DNA of 64,000 nt from the NCBI GenBank assembly GCA_034336665.1, contig CM067590.1, forward strand, positions 5,740,459-5,804,458, written 5' to 3'. The translations under genes were made by a program, and so were the position numbers. Position 1 is the stretch's first letter, and each line of letters begins with the position of its first letter. The DNA comes from Luscinia megarhynchos. Taxonomy: Eukaryota; Chordata; Aves; Passeriformes; Turdidae. This document shows positions 42,592 through 57,500 of the stretch, in pieces. Below the pieces are notes generated by a model that was not told where the DNA came from, searched no databases, and saw nothing but the letters and a program-made list of their open reading frames with translations.

Positions 42592-45500
42592 GTCAGTGGC
42601 CGTGCCGGGCCGGGTCGGGCCGGGCCGGGCCTCCCCGGGCTCCGGGCGGAGGGCGGGCAGCGGCTGCGGGCTGCCGGGCCCGGGCGGGCGGTGCGGCGGG
42701 TCCGTGCCCGGGCGGGCGGTGCGGCGGGTCCGTGCCGGGAAGGCAGCGGAGCGCAGGGCCCTGCCCGCTGCGAGTTGGCACTGTTGGTGTATCTGTGCGT
42801 CTGCGGTCGTTTGAGGCTTTTTATTCTTTCCGGTAGTCATAGCGTTTTCCTCGTAGTTGTTAAAGCCTGGGGGCCCCGCGGGCCCAGCCCCGGGAGCGGA
42901 GCGCGGCCGAGCCCCGGGCCGGCTCCCGCAGGGACGGTCTGGGCTTGTTCCGACTGACCGGCTCCCCGTGAGGAAGCGTTCAGCAGAAAAGAAGGGATTT
43001 CTGCTGACCCTGACTCTGTCGTCTGTCTTGAGTCTTGTATTGTCATTGCTAAAATATTAATTCGTTTTGTGGGAGACGTTTCTAAGGATGTGACAAACTA
43101 GGCATGTAATCCTGATACAGGAGAGAGTGGATTTCTAGTAACTGCATTACATGCTTTTGCCTTTTAAGTTCGGTGTTTTGGAAATTTTGAAATATCATTT
43201 AATATGTAATTTAAACTTCTTGACTGTTTATTAGGTAATTTGGAGTGTACTATGTCTTCTTGAATATTGCTGGTGTAACATCTTAACATGGAACTCTAAT
43301 TTTTCCTTCTTCTCTGTCTGTCTCCTTACTGATTCTATGCCAATAATCTTTAGTTACAGAGTAGTCCGGTTGTCAGCTAACTTCTTTATTTCTGTATCCC
43401 CATCCCCTTTTTCCATCCATTATCTTTATCTTCAATATCTCTTTATTGTGCTCTTGCATGCCTCATGCATTTTCTCCACTGATCTCCATGATCACTGATC
43501 ATCTCCACTGATGCTTCACAGGGACTGGTAGTACCAACAGGCCCCACAAATCAGTAAGATTTAATTGACAAAATTAATTAACAAATTAACAAGATCAAGT
43601 CAAAGACTGGCATGGAGTCAGTTTGTCTATCAGTGTGGGGAAGGTGAGCACCTGGCAGTGCAGAAGGACAGCAGGTGAGATAGTCCACTGGTGGGTGCTT
43701 GGAGGTCTTGCCTTCAGCTCTGTGCATTGCAGCACATTTCTGGCTGTAAGCATTTGGTGTATTTATGCAGTGGGAGCGTTAATGTACTTGAGTGAGCTTG
43801 GGCAGACTGGCCAGGCTGCTGAAACAGCCCTGCTGCTGCAGTGAGAAGTGGATGTACTGTGTGCTGCCAATGTATTTCTGATAGCCAAGCTGGCGTTGTA
43901 AAAATTTGCTTGAATACCTCGTATTGTGCGTTATTTCTGCATCTCTTGTGCTTGCGCTTGTTGGGATGGTTTTGGATGGTATGTCCTCTACCTGAGGCAG
44001 AGAGGAGTGCTCTGCTGCACTCATCCCGATTTGGTGCCCTGTGACTGATGGCTGGAGTTATTCCGGGGGACAGAGCTGGCAGCTGTTGTCAGGACCTGCT
44101 GTGTGCACTTGCTGTGCACCAGCTGTACTCATGCTCAGTCCTTACTCTTGCCTTAGTGAGCATATATATTTGTTTCCCTCCTTGAAACAGGGTAACAGAA
44201 ATTTTATGTTTGTCTGTTTTCCCTGGGGCAAGAGGAAATAGTGTCCACATTTCCTTCTATATTCTGATTTAGGGAGAAGGATCAGCTTGGCTAGTGAAGC
44301 ATGGCTCTTCCAAATCTGGGTCCTCATCTGGGAACGCTTTAAGAGTAGTGTGATCTTATAGGTCCAAGTACAATCTGCACTTAGATCTCGCTTTGGTATT
44401 TGAGTTCTCACATTTCATTTAAGTTCCCATTCCTTCCCGGCATTGTTACCCCTCAGCTGTCCTGTAACAACAGCAGATACCTGAGCCTTTGTCTAGTGAC
44501 AAACATAGTAACATGATCTGCAGCGAGTGTGTTGGATCTACCTGGCCTTCACTATAGCAGTAGAATATATTGAATTGAGGTGATGGCTTTGTATTTTAAA
44601 TTAGGGCACTCTCTGATAGGGGTCCAAAGAATTGGACAGACTGTCTGAAATTCTGCATTGAGGTGGTGGCTGACAATTCAGTCTCCTGGAATTACTGCAT
44701 TATGAATATGTAGCTCTCTGCACTGTACAGTGTTTGTTGAAGGAGTGTATTATTTGTGTGCAGCTTTGCTGCCTGCTGTTGCTGACCTCCAGCTGGATCA
44801 GTGCAGTTCATGGAAAAGAATGTCCAGCTCCTGGGAACTCTCACATGGTCCCTGCTGTGAGAGTAGGAGGACAGCTCATTCATTCCCTCTTCAAAGAGCA
44901 CAGCTCCCCGTGTCTGTGACACCTCTGAGTGAGTGACCAGGTCACTTAATGGAGCTGCTGAAAGCAGAAGAGGTGTGCAGGACGCCCAGGTGATGGTGCT
45001 GCCAGAGGCAGGGAGGAGAGAACAAGACAGGTGTTAGGTTGGCTCAGTCACTCACACTGAAGTTTCTTGAAATACAGGTGAGCTGATTTCTTCCTCTCCA
45101 GCTCCTTCCATCATTTAATGTGCAGGTCAAGTGCTTGCCTCTGAGCTACATTAATTCACCAAAAAAACCTTGCACAGCAAAAAACCTGGGGAATATTATT
45201 CTCATTTATGCATTAATCTGTGGAGGGTTCTGATGAGATTCAGAGCCAGCAAGTATGCCCTTCTGTTACAACAATCATTAGATGAGCTTGTTTGTCTGTT
45301 AAATTCTGTCCTCAGATGTTACATTTCTGTTGTGTGAAAACCTTTTCCAGTTTTGCAGCTTTGTAGAAAACACTTCCTTTTGTGTTAATTATACACTATC
45401 GTATGCTTTTTAAGCCATAGGATCAGTAAGAAGCAAGGATTGTAATATACCTTATTGTCACAGCAGCTCTTGTTTTTCTGTGTTTGAAAAATGCTGGGCT

Positions 45501-48500
45501 TGATGTCCAGACACTTGGAAGAGAGCCTTTGGGGTTGTAGGCACATTGTATTGGATCTGCACAGGAGATGACATTTTCTCCTGGGTTAGTCCTGCTTATG
45601 AAGTGGTCTCTAGGAATAAGGAATCATCATAAAAGTTGCCGCTATGCATCAGCACTGCTTTGAGCTTTTGTTGTCCCATACCTCCTGACATAAATAAAAG
45701 CAAATCTGGACATATCAGAGTGGAAAAGAATAAACTTCAGAACTATGCTTTGATTCTAATTGATAATAGCTTTGTAAAAATGTCTGTTAATCCACATTAT
45801 CCACAGATTACATTCTCCACAGAGTTTCTGAAACTCTGTGTTCCCTCTTCTACTTTTAGCCTTGCTCATATTGCCTTTAATTCCTTTCATGCTTGATTTT
45901 TATTAGGCTTTTGGCACACAAATCCACATAGCTTCTAAAATGTTTTGAGCACTTCATATTAGGAACTTTTTACTCCTTTAATACTTCTTTGAAGAACATC
46001 CATTAAATAGCTCAAAAAGCAGAATTGTGTATAACTGTCTCCTGTGTGCATTTTAGGAATTATTCCTGAGTTCCAGTAATAGTTATCTCCACGGAAATGT
46101 AGCAACACACCGTGTACTTACTCTCCTTTTAAAAACATGTCCTGTATATTTTATAGATGTAGAGTTTTTAACTGTACAGCTTGATAACTTCCCATATGCA
46201 TAAAGCTGTTCAGTCACAGGAGTTAGCTCCTGCAAAACTGCCTGAAGATTTTGGAGAGAGTTGTATATGTAACATTCAAAACTAAGATACTCCTTGTTTT
46301 GTTTGTTTGTTCTAGACTGTGTACAATAAGCAGGGAATTATTTTTTTCTTGTCTTTTGTGTGTGACTGTATTTGCATCTCTGTTGCTTGTTACTCTGGGA
46401 AGTAAAATTCAAAATAATAACTTCAGGTTACTTTTCTAAATTACTTGCTTCTGTTGAAAGTAGTTTAGGTATTATGGTTGGATACCTGAGATAGGAGTTA
46501 ACAAGTCCACTCTAGCAGGGAGTTGGAGTTCTTATTTCCTCACAGCAGATGCACAGTAGCATCTCCTTTTTTCCACAGTTACTTTGGAAACTTGCACAGT
46601 GCTCAGGTGGCTTTAATCTGCCCTGGGCTCATCAGTGTGACCTCCCATATCAGCATGCTTCAGGACAAACCTCACTGGTTCTGAAGGACTTAGTTAACAC
46701 TCATGTTATTAAAAAAATACCATTTCTATGCAGAAGAGCTAAGTATCAAAATCTCTACCTCCTGTGTATTTTTACAATGACATTTCTTTTCTGCTTTGCT
46801 GACATCTTGCAGCAGAATGCCATCATTGCCTCTGGGCACACAGTGTGTGTTAAAGAGCAATTTTACAATGTGGGTGGTAAAACACTGGCACAGGTTGTCC
46901 AGAGGGAGATGGGTGCCCCATCCCTGAAAGTGTTCAAGGCCAGGTTGAATAGGGCTTATCTACTTGAAGATTTCCCAGCCCACTGCCAGGGGTTTGGACA
47001 AGGTGACCTTTAAAGGTCCCTTCCAACCCAAACCATTCTCAAAAGTTTTCCAAAAAACGTCTTTTTACCCTGAGTGTCTCCTAGGGGTGCAATGGTAGCT
47101 TCTGTGTAGTAGGGTTTGAAATAGAGAGGGAGAAATTAGAGTGCTTGGTTCTTTTCATGGACTTTTGAGCAAGCATGTTGAGATACGACATTGCTGCTGA
47201 CTCCAGTCATCTTTAGCATCTTGCTCCTCAGCTGCTGCATGAAGAAACAGATGTGTAAGGTGTATGTGTAAGAGTGTAACTGCAAAACTATCAAATCATT
47301 GGCCTGTTTAGGTTATGAATGTTAACTAGGTGTTGACAAATTAGTCTGTCACAACTTTCTAATTAGTAGCAGGGTTGGTTATTGATATGACATTATATTT
47401 CTCTCCAGAACAAAGTTTCATCAGTTCTGGTTGGCACAAAGTGACTTCCTTGGGGAAGGCTAAAGCAGAGCAATTAAACATGCCTTCAGTCAATAACTTT
47501 GGTTTTGCTTGAGTGCTGACGGGGGAAAGAGAGAAGGAAGAATGGAAAGGAAGGAGTTGAATGTGGGTAGAGAGGAATATGATACAAAGGGGGATGGTAG
47601 AAAGATAAGATGTTTCAGGGAGTGGGATTGGGGGGGGTCTTGTCTGTTTGGTTTCAGGGAGTTTTGGTTGGTTGGTTTTGGTTTTTTTGAACCTGCTACT
47701 GGTTGTGAACTGATAGTCTTGTCCTCATCTTGTGTCCTGGAGTTAATAGAATGACAGTGTTCCATCAGAAACCAAATGTGTGACTAGTTCAGATGAGAAC
47801 CAGATCATATATTGTACATGTTTTAGATATTTTATGTATGTTTTTAAACTAACTTTCAACTGCTAAGTGCTAGTAAGGATTAACGAGTGTCCTCAATAAA
47901 ATGGAGAAGCTTCCCATTAAAATAGGAATGGAAAGCTCTGGGAAGACAGAAATCATAATAGGAAGAATCCAGTCACATTAAAGTGTTTGGTATTCCTAAG
48001 GACTGAATTTCCAAATCAATAGACTGAAATAGCATTTTGAGACTGCTGCCTTTAATATGTGGTCAGTTTTTTCCTGACTATCTCATAGCTTATATCAAGC
48101 TAAAATACAGGTATGATTTGACTTTGCTCTCAGCATTGTCCTTTTATAATCTATTATCAGACAGCACTACTTGAACAATGGAAGTTGCTCTGTAGGAGCA
48201 CTGTGAGGCTCTAAAGTGGCAACTGAAGATCAGCAAGACTCTCCTTCAAAAAGAAGCTTTGATCTGGATTTGTATAATAGAATTACATTTTAAAAGTTAG
48301 ATTTTGTCCTGCTGTCTGAGCACTGTTTTGTATCTTAATGTATTTTTACCTGAAGCATTAAAATCTCTTTGCAGCAGTTGGTCAGATCTTAATCTGAAAC
48401 TAAGTTCTTAAACGTGTTGATGTTCAGACCTGACCAGATGGTCACAGAATGTGAATGAGCAAACTTCACGCTGAGGAGCTGATGTTCAGTATTTTGTATA

Positions 48501-51500
48501 AAGGAAAGGCTTCTTAACTTGCAGTTTTTCACTGAGTGGAGATGGTGCCTGACAGTCCTCCCAAGACAGCCTGCAGTCCCAGTGTTGCTGCCCTGAGGAG
48601 CACAGAAGTGTCCTGTAGAACCTGATGGCTGATGAAGTGAGCCTCTGGTGCCTTTGTGTTCAAGAGAGGACGAGAGTCTCGTGTCAGAGAGAGAAGCATG
48701 GCACCCTGTTTGCCACTTGGAAGTGGCCAGGAGGATTTATTTCAGAGTCCTTAGAACAGTACGAACAGACCTGGTGATATACTTTGTGTTCCTTCAACCA
48801 CTTCCAACATCAGGGGGGATTTACAATTGTTTTGGCTCAGTTAATATGAGAATGAAGTCACCACTAATTAAAGAAAACTACCACTAGTGATAGGGAAGTT
48901 GTATGTACTTCCACAGTTGTTTTGTCTTCCTACTTTCTGATTCCCTGGGTAAACATCTACTAGGACTTGGAGTACAAACAGCCAATTGCATCAACTCCAC
49001 AAAAGTACTTTATTTTGCAGGTTATGTATATACATACATACACACATGTGTGTGTGTGTACATATATATATATATAATCTTGTAGGTGGTTTTGATTCAG
49101 CTTTTTGGGTGGCAGATAAGGAATATACCTGGTACTCACAAAAATTGAGTCACTATATACAGGGAAGGAAATGAGTAGACATTTAAAAGAACAGACTTCA
49201 TCATGAAGAATAAGATGTGTGAGAAGTCTGTGTTAAGGAAGTGTTTGCTAGTACTATTTGTGAGCCCCCAGATCTTCCAGTTTTGCTGGAAAATGGCCTG
49301 CTACAATCTGGCATAACCAAAATAACAAGGAAAATTACTGTGTTTGCTGTGTATTTTTTTGCAACAATGGGAAGCTGAAAATATTTGTTAAAATCAGCAC
49401 ATCTTGCAGTTAGATGTACTGTGAGCAGTTCACTGAACAAGCAGGTTACATGCTGTGTATCAGCCTAAAACTGGTAGATTTGCTGCATGTTGCTATGTTT
49501 ATTTTTGCTGTAGTTCTTGTTCTCTTTCTCTGTGTTTTACTACATGATCTGGGTTCTGTTACCTCAGTTTCCAGGAGTTCTTCAGGAGAATTCTAACGTG
49601 CACATGATGCAAAAAATAGCTGACCTCCTTATAAAAATGAACGTGACATGCTATGGGTATGAAAAATCTCTCTGTTGAGTCATCTGCCTGGTTATGACCC
49701 CTTCAAAGCTCTTGGGCATGTATTCACTGGGAGAACAGGGTGAGAAACAGGGAAGGCCTTGATGCTCTGCACACTGTTCAGCAATAGCTGAAACATTAGC
49801 TTGTTATCAGCATTGTTCTGGGCAGAAAACTAAAACACTACACCATACCAGCTGCTGTAAAGAAAATTAACTGCATCCCAGGCAGACCCAGGACAGGCCT
49901 TTAATTATAAATCTTAGACATGTAATCTTCACTGCTTATGTTGTTGCAGCTGTTGGAGTTTTGACAAGTCATTGAAGCAGAGATAAGTAAATGCAGTAGG
50001 TAGACTTGAGAGTCTACTTGTGCTACCTAGGGCAGAAAAAGAGTTGTTGCTGCTATGGGGTCTTGCCACATCTTCAGCAAAGGCGTCCAAGGTTGAGTTT
50101 TGGAGTGCTGCAAATCTAGAATTGATCATTATTTCAGGCTGTACTTTCAGGAGCTGGTGTCTTATTCACAGAATCATGAAATGGTTTCACTTGATTCTTT
50201 GACCAATTGATGTGTAGGAAGGAATCTGGCTAATGTATCTGAAGTCTTTCTTTGAAGCATGAGGGAAATAGTAACAAATTCCACTGTACTCCCTGCACAA
50301 ATACAGAAACGTTGTAGACTGTTTTGTTTTTCTTTAAAAATACAAAGCAGCACAGTCAACAGCAAATTACTCCCTTCACTTCTGATATTTTATGTAACCT
50401 AAAATTCTTGTGAAATTTTTGTTACATTTTCAGGTGTGCTGTGAGTATGGGATGGTGCATGTCCTTTCAGAGAAGGGGAGCAGCAAAGGAAAAGACTACT
50501 GTATTCTCTTCAACTCTCAGTGGGCCCATTTGCCACATGATCTGGGTAAAGCTGTAAGTACTTAGCTAACTGATGACGAAAAATGTATTAAAAATATCGT
50601 TGTTACAAGGAAACTTCTGATTTCTTACTTGGATTAGTACAGTTTGAAGCAACTGCATTGCTTGCTCTGCTTAGAAAATACTTTATCTCTTAAGATGACT
50701 AGGCAGTCCTAGGATGGCAGTGTTCATTCCCAGGCTTTGTGCAGAGATAATGGCTATTGCTGTTCAAAACAGAAATACTCTTTTTCAATTATGTGATCAA
50801 TGAAATTAAAATGGCACATATCTGTGCTTGCAATGGAGTGTTTGTGCATCAGCATGATACAAGAGGATACCACATGGCTGTGAACTGTGGCCTTTAGTGC
50901 TTTCTCAGTGTCAAGTGTAAGATTAAGGAGTCATAAACTCTGTCAAGCTTTTGCTGCATTATCCAAAGCTGTATGAACTGAAAAATTTGTAAATTCTTCA
51001 CTTTTTTCCTGTGAGAAAAAGTTACTGGCACTGAATGATGAAATCAGCAAATGCACTTTGAACGAGCTACTAATAGGGGAACGTGTAGTTGACTGATACT
51101 TGGTTCATTTTATTCAGCCAGTTGAGTTATTAGAGCTGACAGAATTATTAGAGTTCCTTACCAATGTGTAGGCAAGTCTCAGTTACTTCTGGGGGCTTTA
51201 GTGCAACTGTAGATTAGTCCCTAGATACATTAGTAGCTGTCTTTGCCTGGTATAGACTCAGCTGATAAACTCTTGCACTTGCCCTGCCTGTGAAATGTGA
51301 ATCAGCACATGCATGACTGACTGTGGTACTTACAGGAGTTGGGGGCTGTACTGTAGGCACCTTGTTTAAATCAGTCTCAGAAAAATCCAGTAGAGTGATA
51401 TCTGCATAGCTCTGCAGGAGCCAGTGTGGTCCAGAACAGCTTGCCAGACACCTGAGTAGTGTATGCTACATCCCTTGCCAGTCCCTGTCTCCTTGCTTGG

Positions 51501-54500
51501 TTCTTTCCTGCATTTCTCTTCTTTCATTCTTGCTCCTCCCCCTGCAGTGCTGCAGCAGTACAGTTCCTTACCTGAGGCAGTGCAGTGCACCACTCTGGCT
51601 CACTCTGCATTTGTGTTGTGCTCTGTGCTCTCACACTTGGCCAGCCAAGAAGTGTGCCTAGGAGCATTTTGCTGTCTCTAGAGGTCAGGCTGGAGAGAGC
51701 AGTTTTCTGAATAAGGTTGAACCTACTGGCATCCTGACACTTCCCTTTTCCCTCCTAAAACAGTGGAGTCTGTTGCACAGGTATTGTATATCGTGTACCT
51801 GTGGATTTCTAATGCAAACTGTTCCATGTGTCATTTTTTCAGGTTAAAACTTTACCTTGACTCTTCTCAAATCTAACAGCTCACCCCAGCAAGGGCTGAG
51901 ACCTGCTTCTCTTAGCACAGCTTGGTTGTTTGGTAGATAATTGGAGTTTTCAGGTAACTTGCAAAGAGAACTGGGCAAAGATGCTGGTGCTTGTTTAGAT
52001 TTTGCAAGGAACAATTAGTGCCAGTGTTATTTCTAAAACCTTGAAGTGTCTTTGGGATGTTGCTGTTGAAATATTAGATGCCTTTGGGTCTGAGAAAGAC
52101 CAAAACTAAGGCTTACAAACTCTGTGGATCACAAGTGGTGAGAGGAGTAGCTTAGAATCCAGTATTCAAATACATGGGATGCAAAACCTCAGGTCCCTGG
52201 ATACAGTAGGTTTCAGCATGGAAGTTCATTGCATGTGCTTCTGTACTTTTCCCCAGCCTGTGTTTTGGTTTCCAGCTGTTCATACCCTCCATCATCCCAG
52301 CCTGCCACTCTGCCAGCCCAGGATAAAACCTTGCTGTTCTCCTCCCACATCCCAGCTGTGCACATCAGAAAAGCAACGATGCTGAGGAAAATAAATGCAA
52401 GTGAAGGTCATATCCCAGATTTTATTACCAGCAGAATTCTGTGCAATAACGTGAAACAAGGCAGGACCCTACATAATAGAGAAGGCAGCATTGGTCTGAG
52501 AATACTCTGCACTCCATTACTGGAAAGTTTTAAATTACTCTTCAGAAGCTCTGGCTTCTGCTCTTGACTTCTTTTATTATTTTGTGTTATATATATATGT
52601 ATTTAACTAATTTCTTTTTTTCAGTCACTCTTGCAACTGCAGGATCAGACAGCATCTGTTTTGTGTTCTCCCTTCTGATGTACCTGATGGGGGATTTAAT
52701 AATCAAATACCCATGGTGATGAGAGGAAATTGCACCTTCTATGAGAAAGTGAGGCTTGCTCAGATAAATGGGGCTCGTGGGCTGCTGATTGTTAGTAGAG
52801 AGAGACTGGTAAGTTGCTTTTTATCTTCCTATGCTGCTGATACTCCTCTGATGCTAGATATTGTCTTGTCTTCAGTGCACATTGCTGGTGTTCGTTGTTC
52901 CTCTTTAAAGTAAATAATGCATGTGTGTTCCTGCATGTACATATGTTGAGTACATGCACATGTATGGAAACCATACATCTGACAAAAGAATGAATGAGAC
53001 ATTTAAAAGCAGGAAGAGCTGGTACAGAGCTCATGTGACATTCAAGTTAAGGGCTCAGAGCTACCCTTGCTCCAAATGAAATGCTGGAGTCAGTGGAGGT
53101 GGTTGATTGTGATTCCATTGTACTGCCACACTGAATCTCGTGCTTTAGATTTACCTGGAGCATCAGCAGCATGTATTTTAAAATCAGTAGTTTAGAAAAT
53201 AAAAGTAGTAGGTTTGAGTCGTGGTCAATACTAGAGGCACATACCATAAACCTGCAAAAGATACTGCTTGAAATTTGCTGCATTTTGCTGTTACAGTCTT
53301 ACATTGCTTTTATTTTACTGGGAGCAGGCATATATTTTAACTTTTGAGTGTTAGATGTCAGTAAGTTCTTTTCTAGAATATTTTGCAACTTTAACCCTTT
53401 TGAAGGAGTAGAAGTACTTGCAGAAATCAACATATTTTTGCCTGGTTTGAACTGTCTTTCAGGTTCCTCCTGGAGGTAATAGGAGTCAGTATGAAGAGAT
53501 TGATATTCCTGTGGCTCTGCTAAGCTATACTGATATGTTAGATATTGGCAAGGTAAACTCAATACTAAAAGCTCTCATTTATATTATCTCACATAAATGA
53601 GTCGTTGCTCAACAGTATTAAGTCCACCTTAAGAGATTTGAATGTGTAGAGAATGTATTCATGAAGATTGCATTATTGTGTTTTGGGAAAAAAAATCAAA
53701 TCTCTAGGGGAGGTTATTTTCTCAGTCTTTGGAATAAAATCAAAATACAGCTTGGTGCTAGAAGTAAATATCCCTAATAGAAGAGCCAATAGATTGCTCT
53801 TATGTGTTTATAATAAAGCCTGATTGTGAGGTTGTTTAGTGAAAATTAAGTAAGCAAGCCTTTGCTAATGTGGCTTTTTGGGTGTCCTTCCTAACTTGTA
53901 TTTACCTCCACAGAGTTTTGGCAGCTCAGTGAAAGGAGCAATGTATGCCCCAAATGAGCCTGTGCTGGACTACAACATGGTGATTATCTTTGTCATGGCC
54001 GTGGGCACTGTTGCCATTGGAGGCTACTGGGCAGGAAGCAGAGATGTGAAAAAGTGAGTAACTTTGCAGTATGCCAGTTTTCCTGTATTATTCACAGAAA
54101 AAAAAAATAGATGGTGTTTATGTAAGCATCACCTGGCAGCTCTGCTAGTGAGGTTAGACTCTGTAGTCAGAATGGGAAAATGATGATGTGATGTGTGAAA
54201 TGCCCTGAGCCTTGCATTGGTTTGGTCACTGTAGGAAATCAGTGGAGGATAAATTGCATGTAGATAATTTTAAGATTTTCCCGTGTCAAAAGACCAAACA
54301 TTTGAAAACCTCAGAAAATTATTAATTAGTAAGCTTCCTGTTTGGGCTTTTGTGAAAATTCGCCACAAAAATACTTTGTAAAAAAAATAATAAAATTTGC
54401 TTTCACTGGTATAGGGCAAACCAAATTGATTGAATGGCTAACACACTAAAATTGGTTTGTTACCAATTTTTAAATGAAATTTTATAGTTACTTTTTCCCA

Positions 54501-57500
54501 GCAGGTGGGACTGGGAGAAGGAGGTCATTGTGCCACACTTATTTCTAACATTTGTTTTGTATACACAACCTGATTCAAGGATTTCTTCTGAAGTTAATAC
54601 ATTATTCTGTGGTACTTTTCAGGATTCAGTTGAGTTTTTAGCAAATGAAATAGTACTCTAGGTAAGTTAAGGCAGCAGTTAGTGGTATATGCATTGCATT
54701 ACACCTGATGGTCACACCTCCATGGAAAATGTGGTTCCAGTGACTGAGTGGGAGTCAAAGCAGGCATTGGTGTGACATGTTTTCACCCCCTGTGGTTTTT
54801 GCTGAAGATTCAGGTCCTTGTGTATTTGTTGCAGAGAGAGTGAACTGATGTAGCTGTGTTACTCTTGCAGGAGGTACATGAAGCACAAGCGGGATGACGG
54901 GGCAGAGAAACACGATGATGAAACAGTGGATGTGACTCCCATCATGATCTGTGTGTTTGTAGTGATGTGCTGCTCCATGCTCGTCCTCCTTTATTTCTTC
55001 TATGACCACTTAGGTACTCTTAAGGTTGTATTTGTATTGGTACATCTTGAATATCACAAGGCTGACATCATTCACAGAACGTTTTATTGTGAAAATAATA
55101 ATGAAACAGCTCTCTTCTGTCATGTGTCTTCATCCCAATATAATACTATAAGAAGACTCACTGATTAGATTTTTAATCCTGCTTTTTGTGAGGCTGGTCA
55201 TAAAGCTTCTTTCAAACACTAAAGCTGATTAAGTAAATACCTTTTATTTTTGTTAAAGGTGTTCTCAGACCTATTCTTTTCTATTATTGTTCAATTTGAA
55301 GTCAAGATCAAGGATAATTTTTTTTAATCTTTATAAAGACTATAATTTTCTATTGATCCCTCATCAGATTGACAGAAAAAACCATGAGAGCCTAGTGCTT
55401 CTGTGTATTTCTGAGGAAGTAGTAAAACTGTATTGATGCATTTTGCTACTTAGTGATTTTGATATTCCCTTGTAGTGCTCCTGTGTACTCATAAAGAGAA
55501 GATAAATGCTTCACCATAGGTTGCCTTTGAAGCTTATGACTTACTTTAAGAAGATTAGGATAGAGGCTTTGATTTGTTTAAGTAGGTATTGCATAAAGTA
55601 CACCTGAGTAAAAGGAGCTAGAATTAGATACTTAAAGAGCATGGATCTAATCAATCATTTGAAGTCTCTGAATTTACCTTTCACTGTTTAAATGTAAGCC
55701 TTATTTCTCATTTGGTCTTATTGACTGTCTGTTCTTTATTCAGCCAGGATACAAAAAAAGCATCTCTTGCCTTATCCTACTTGGACCTAATACTTTTTCC
55801 CCCTCAGTCTATGTTATAATAGGAATATTCTGCCTGGCTGCCTCGATTGGTCTTTACAGTTGTCTGTCTCCCTTTGTAAGAAGATTCCCCTTGGGCAAGT
55901 GTAGGTATGTGGCAACTTTCAAAATTTTAATCGGGAAACTTGGTTTTATACTGTTGAGTAGGTATGGGGTTTAAAAGGTGCCTTCATGCTTCAAAATGTT
56001 TATGAAACAAGAGGTTATCCACATAGAGAACTGTAGCTTTGGTGTATTTCTTCTCCAGAATCCCAGAGAACAACTTGCCTTATTTCCACAAGCGTCCCCA
56101 GGTCCGGATGCTGCTCTTGGCAGCATTTTGTATCTCTGTCAGCGTCATCTGGGGAGTCTTCAGAAATGAAGATCAGTAAGTGTGCACTTTAGTTTCTGTG
56201 CTAAAAATTGTAGAATGCTTTATAGTATAAGTAACTGACATCCACAGAAGTCTACATGTATCCAGAAATTAGGAATGACAGGAAAAAAAAAGTAGAGACA
56301 GGCAGAAATTCTTTGTTGTTCCTTATGTACTCTATCTTTTTCTTGCTTGTGTAAATTAAAACTGTCTCTTGTTAAGCTTGAATCTCTCTGAGTCCCAGTC
56401 AGTGTCCTGATCTCTTTGACTTTAGACAACTTTTCAGAAGTGATATGGAAAGTTGGACACAAGTTGTCTAACTAACTTCTTAATGAGAGTAAGAGCTGGT
56501 AAGATTGTCAGATTTTTAGTTTCTCTCAGCTTTCTTGTATGAGTCAGTAATTCTATGCACCTAGTGCTGTTGTAGTACCTAAGTGTAGCATGTTCTTACC
56601 ACTTTTGTTAGAGGTGGATCTTTTATCTAGTGTTGTGTTTTGGTTTTTGTTTGGGTTTTTTTACTTCTTACCTCACTCTCAGATATTCCAGTTTCCCCAT
56701 GTATACAGGTTGTATTCATCTTCTTGGTTCCTCTGTTGAGGGTTCAGTGTTGGAGCTGAAATGCTGACTTGTGTTTCTGATGATGATACCAAAGATGTCT
56801 GACTTGTACTTTGAATGCATTTTACTGCTTTTGTGATATCTGTGTTCTGTGTGGATCACCCAATGACAGAACTCAAATCCAGGAATCATCAGCTCTGAAA
56901 GACGTTTTAGAGAGATGAGTGTCAGACTGAGGTGTACAGCAGTACTATAGAGATGTTCCAACCTGCAGTATTTAGGACTAGGAAATCCATTTTCTGCCCC
57001 AGAGCTGGAGTGGGCCTGAGTGTCCCCTGCACGAGGCTCCATCAGCAAGTACACAGGTATTGATCCAGCAGCATCATCTCTCCTTGTACCTGTACCATAG
57101 CAATTTGTGGGAAACCTCAGTGTTATCTCAGGTCCTACTTCTCTTTCACCCTAGCAGTTGAGAGTACAGCAAAGAGCACTTGTATACTTAACTTGCAGAA
57201 TACAATTGAAAAACAGGCCCAGCTGTCAATTTGCCTCAGCACACAAGTGTGGGGGTATAGTTGGGAGATGGTCGCAAAACAGACTCAAAAGCTTAATATG
57301 TTTTGTTCTTCAGGTTAGTATTTTATTATAGGGCGTGGGTATAAGAGAGAGCTTAGAGGGAAAGGTTAGAGATTTGAGGTAATAGAAAGCAAGAGAGCAA
57401 GAGGGAGGAGAGAAAAGAAAAGAAAGCAATTTTCCATTCACAACACAATAAGTATTTTTCCATTATGAATATTCTAATTTCCCAATAACCAATCTAATAC

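Larger units (their letters stand above)
42260..42970. promoter_or_regulatory. CpG island and bidirectional LSM7/SPPL2B promoter
   Basis: A dense run of CpG and GC-rich sequence with no TATA box lies across the first exons of two divergent genes whose start codons are 203 bp apart. This layout is typical of housekeeping bidirectional promoters. The transcription start sites are inferred to lie between 42341 and 42543. Candidate sites within it are listed separately. Confidence 0.85.
42592..50433 (+). other. SPPL2B intron 1 (7.8 kb)
   Basis: First 380 bp belong to the CpG island; the rest is AT-rich. It contains a CR1 piece (46870-47035) and a mixed CA/TG/TA microsatellite (49027-49076). I recognise no additional exon or RNA gene. 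Confidence 0.65.

Noticed and set aside
40919..42836. Very long open frames (up to 593 codons) on both strands
   Set aside because: They run through the LSM7 intron 1 minisatellite and across real LSM7 exons. Stop-poor GC-rich hexamers explain them, and they show no domain or splice logic.
42544..42957. 137-codon frame from the SPPL2B start codon
   Set aside because: Read-through of exon 1 into CpG-island intron; the CAG/GTCAGT donor joins in frame to exon 2, which continues the SPPL2B sequence.
50165..50200. Possible CR1 3' tail (ACAGAATCATGAAATGGTTT)
   Set aside because: Only about 20 bases resemble CR1; too short to call.
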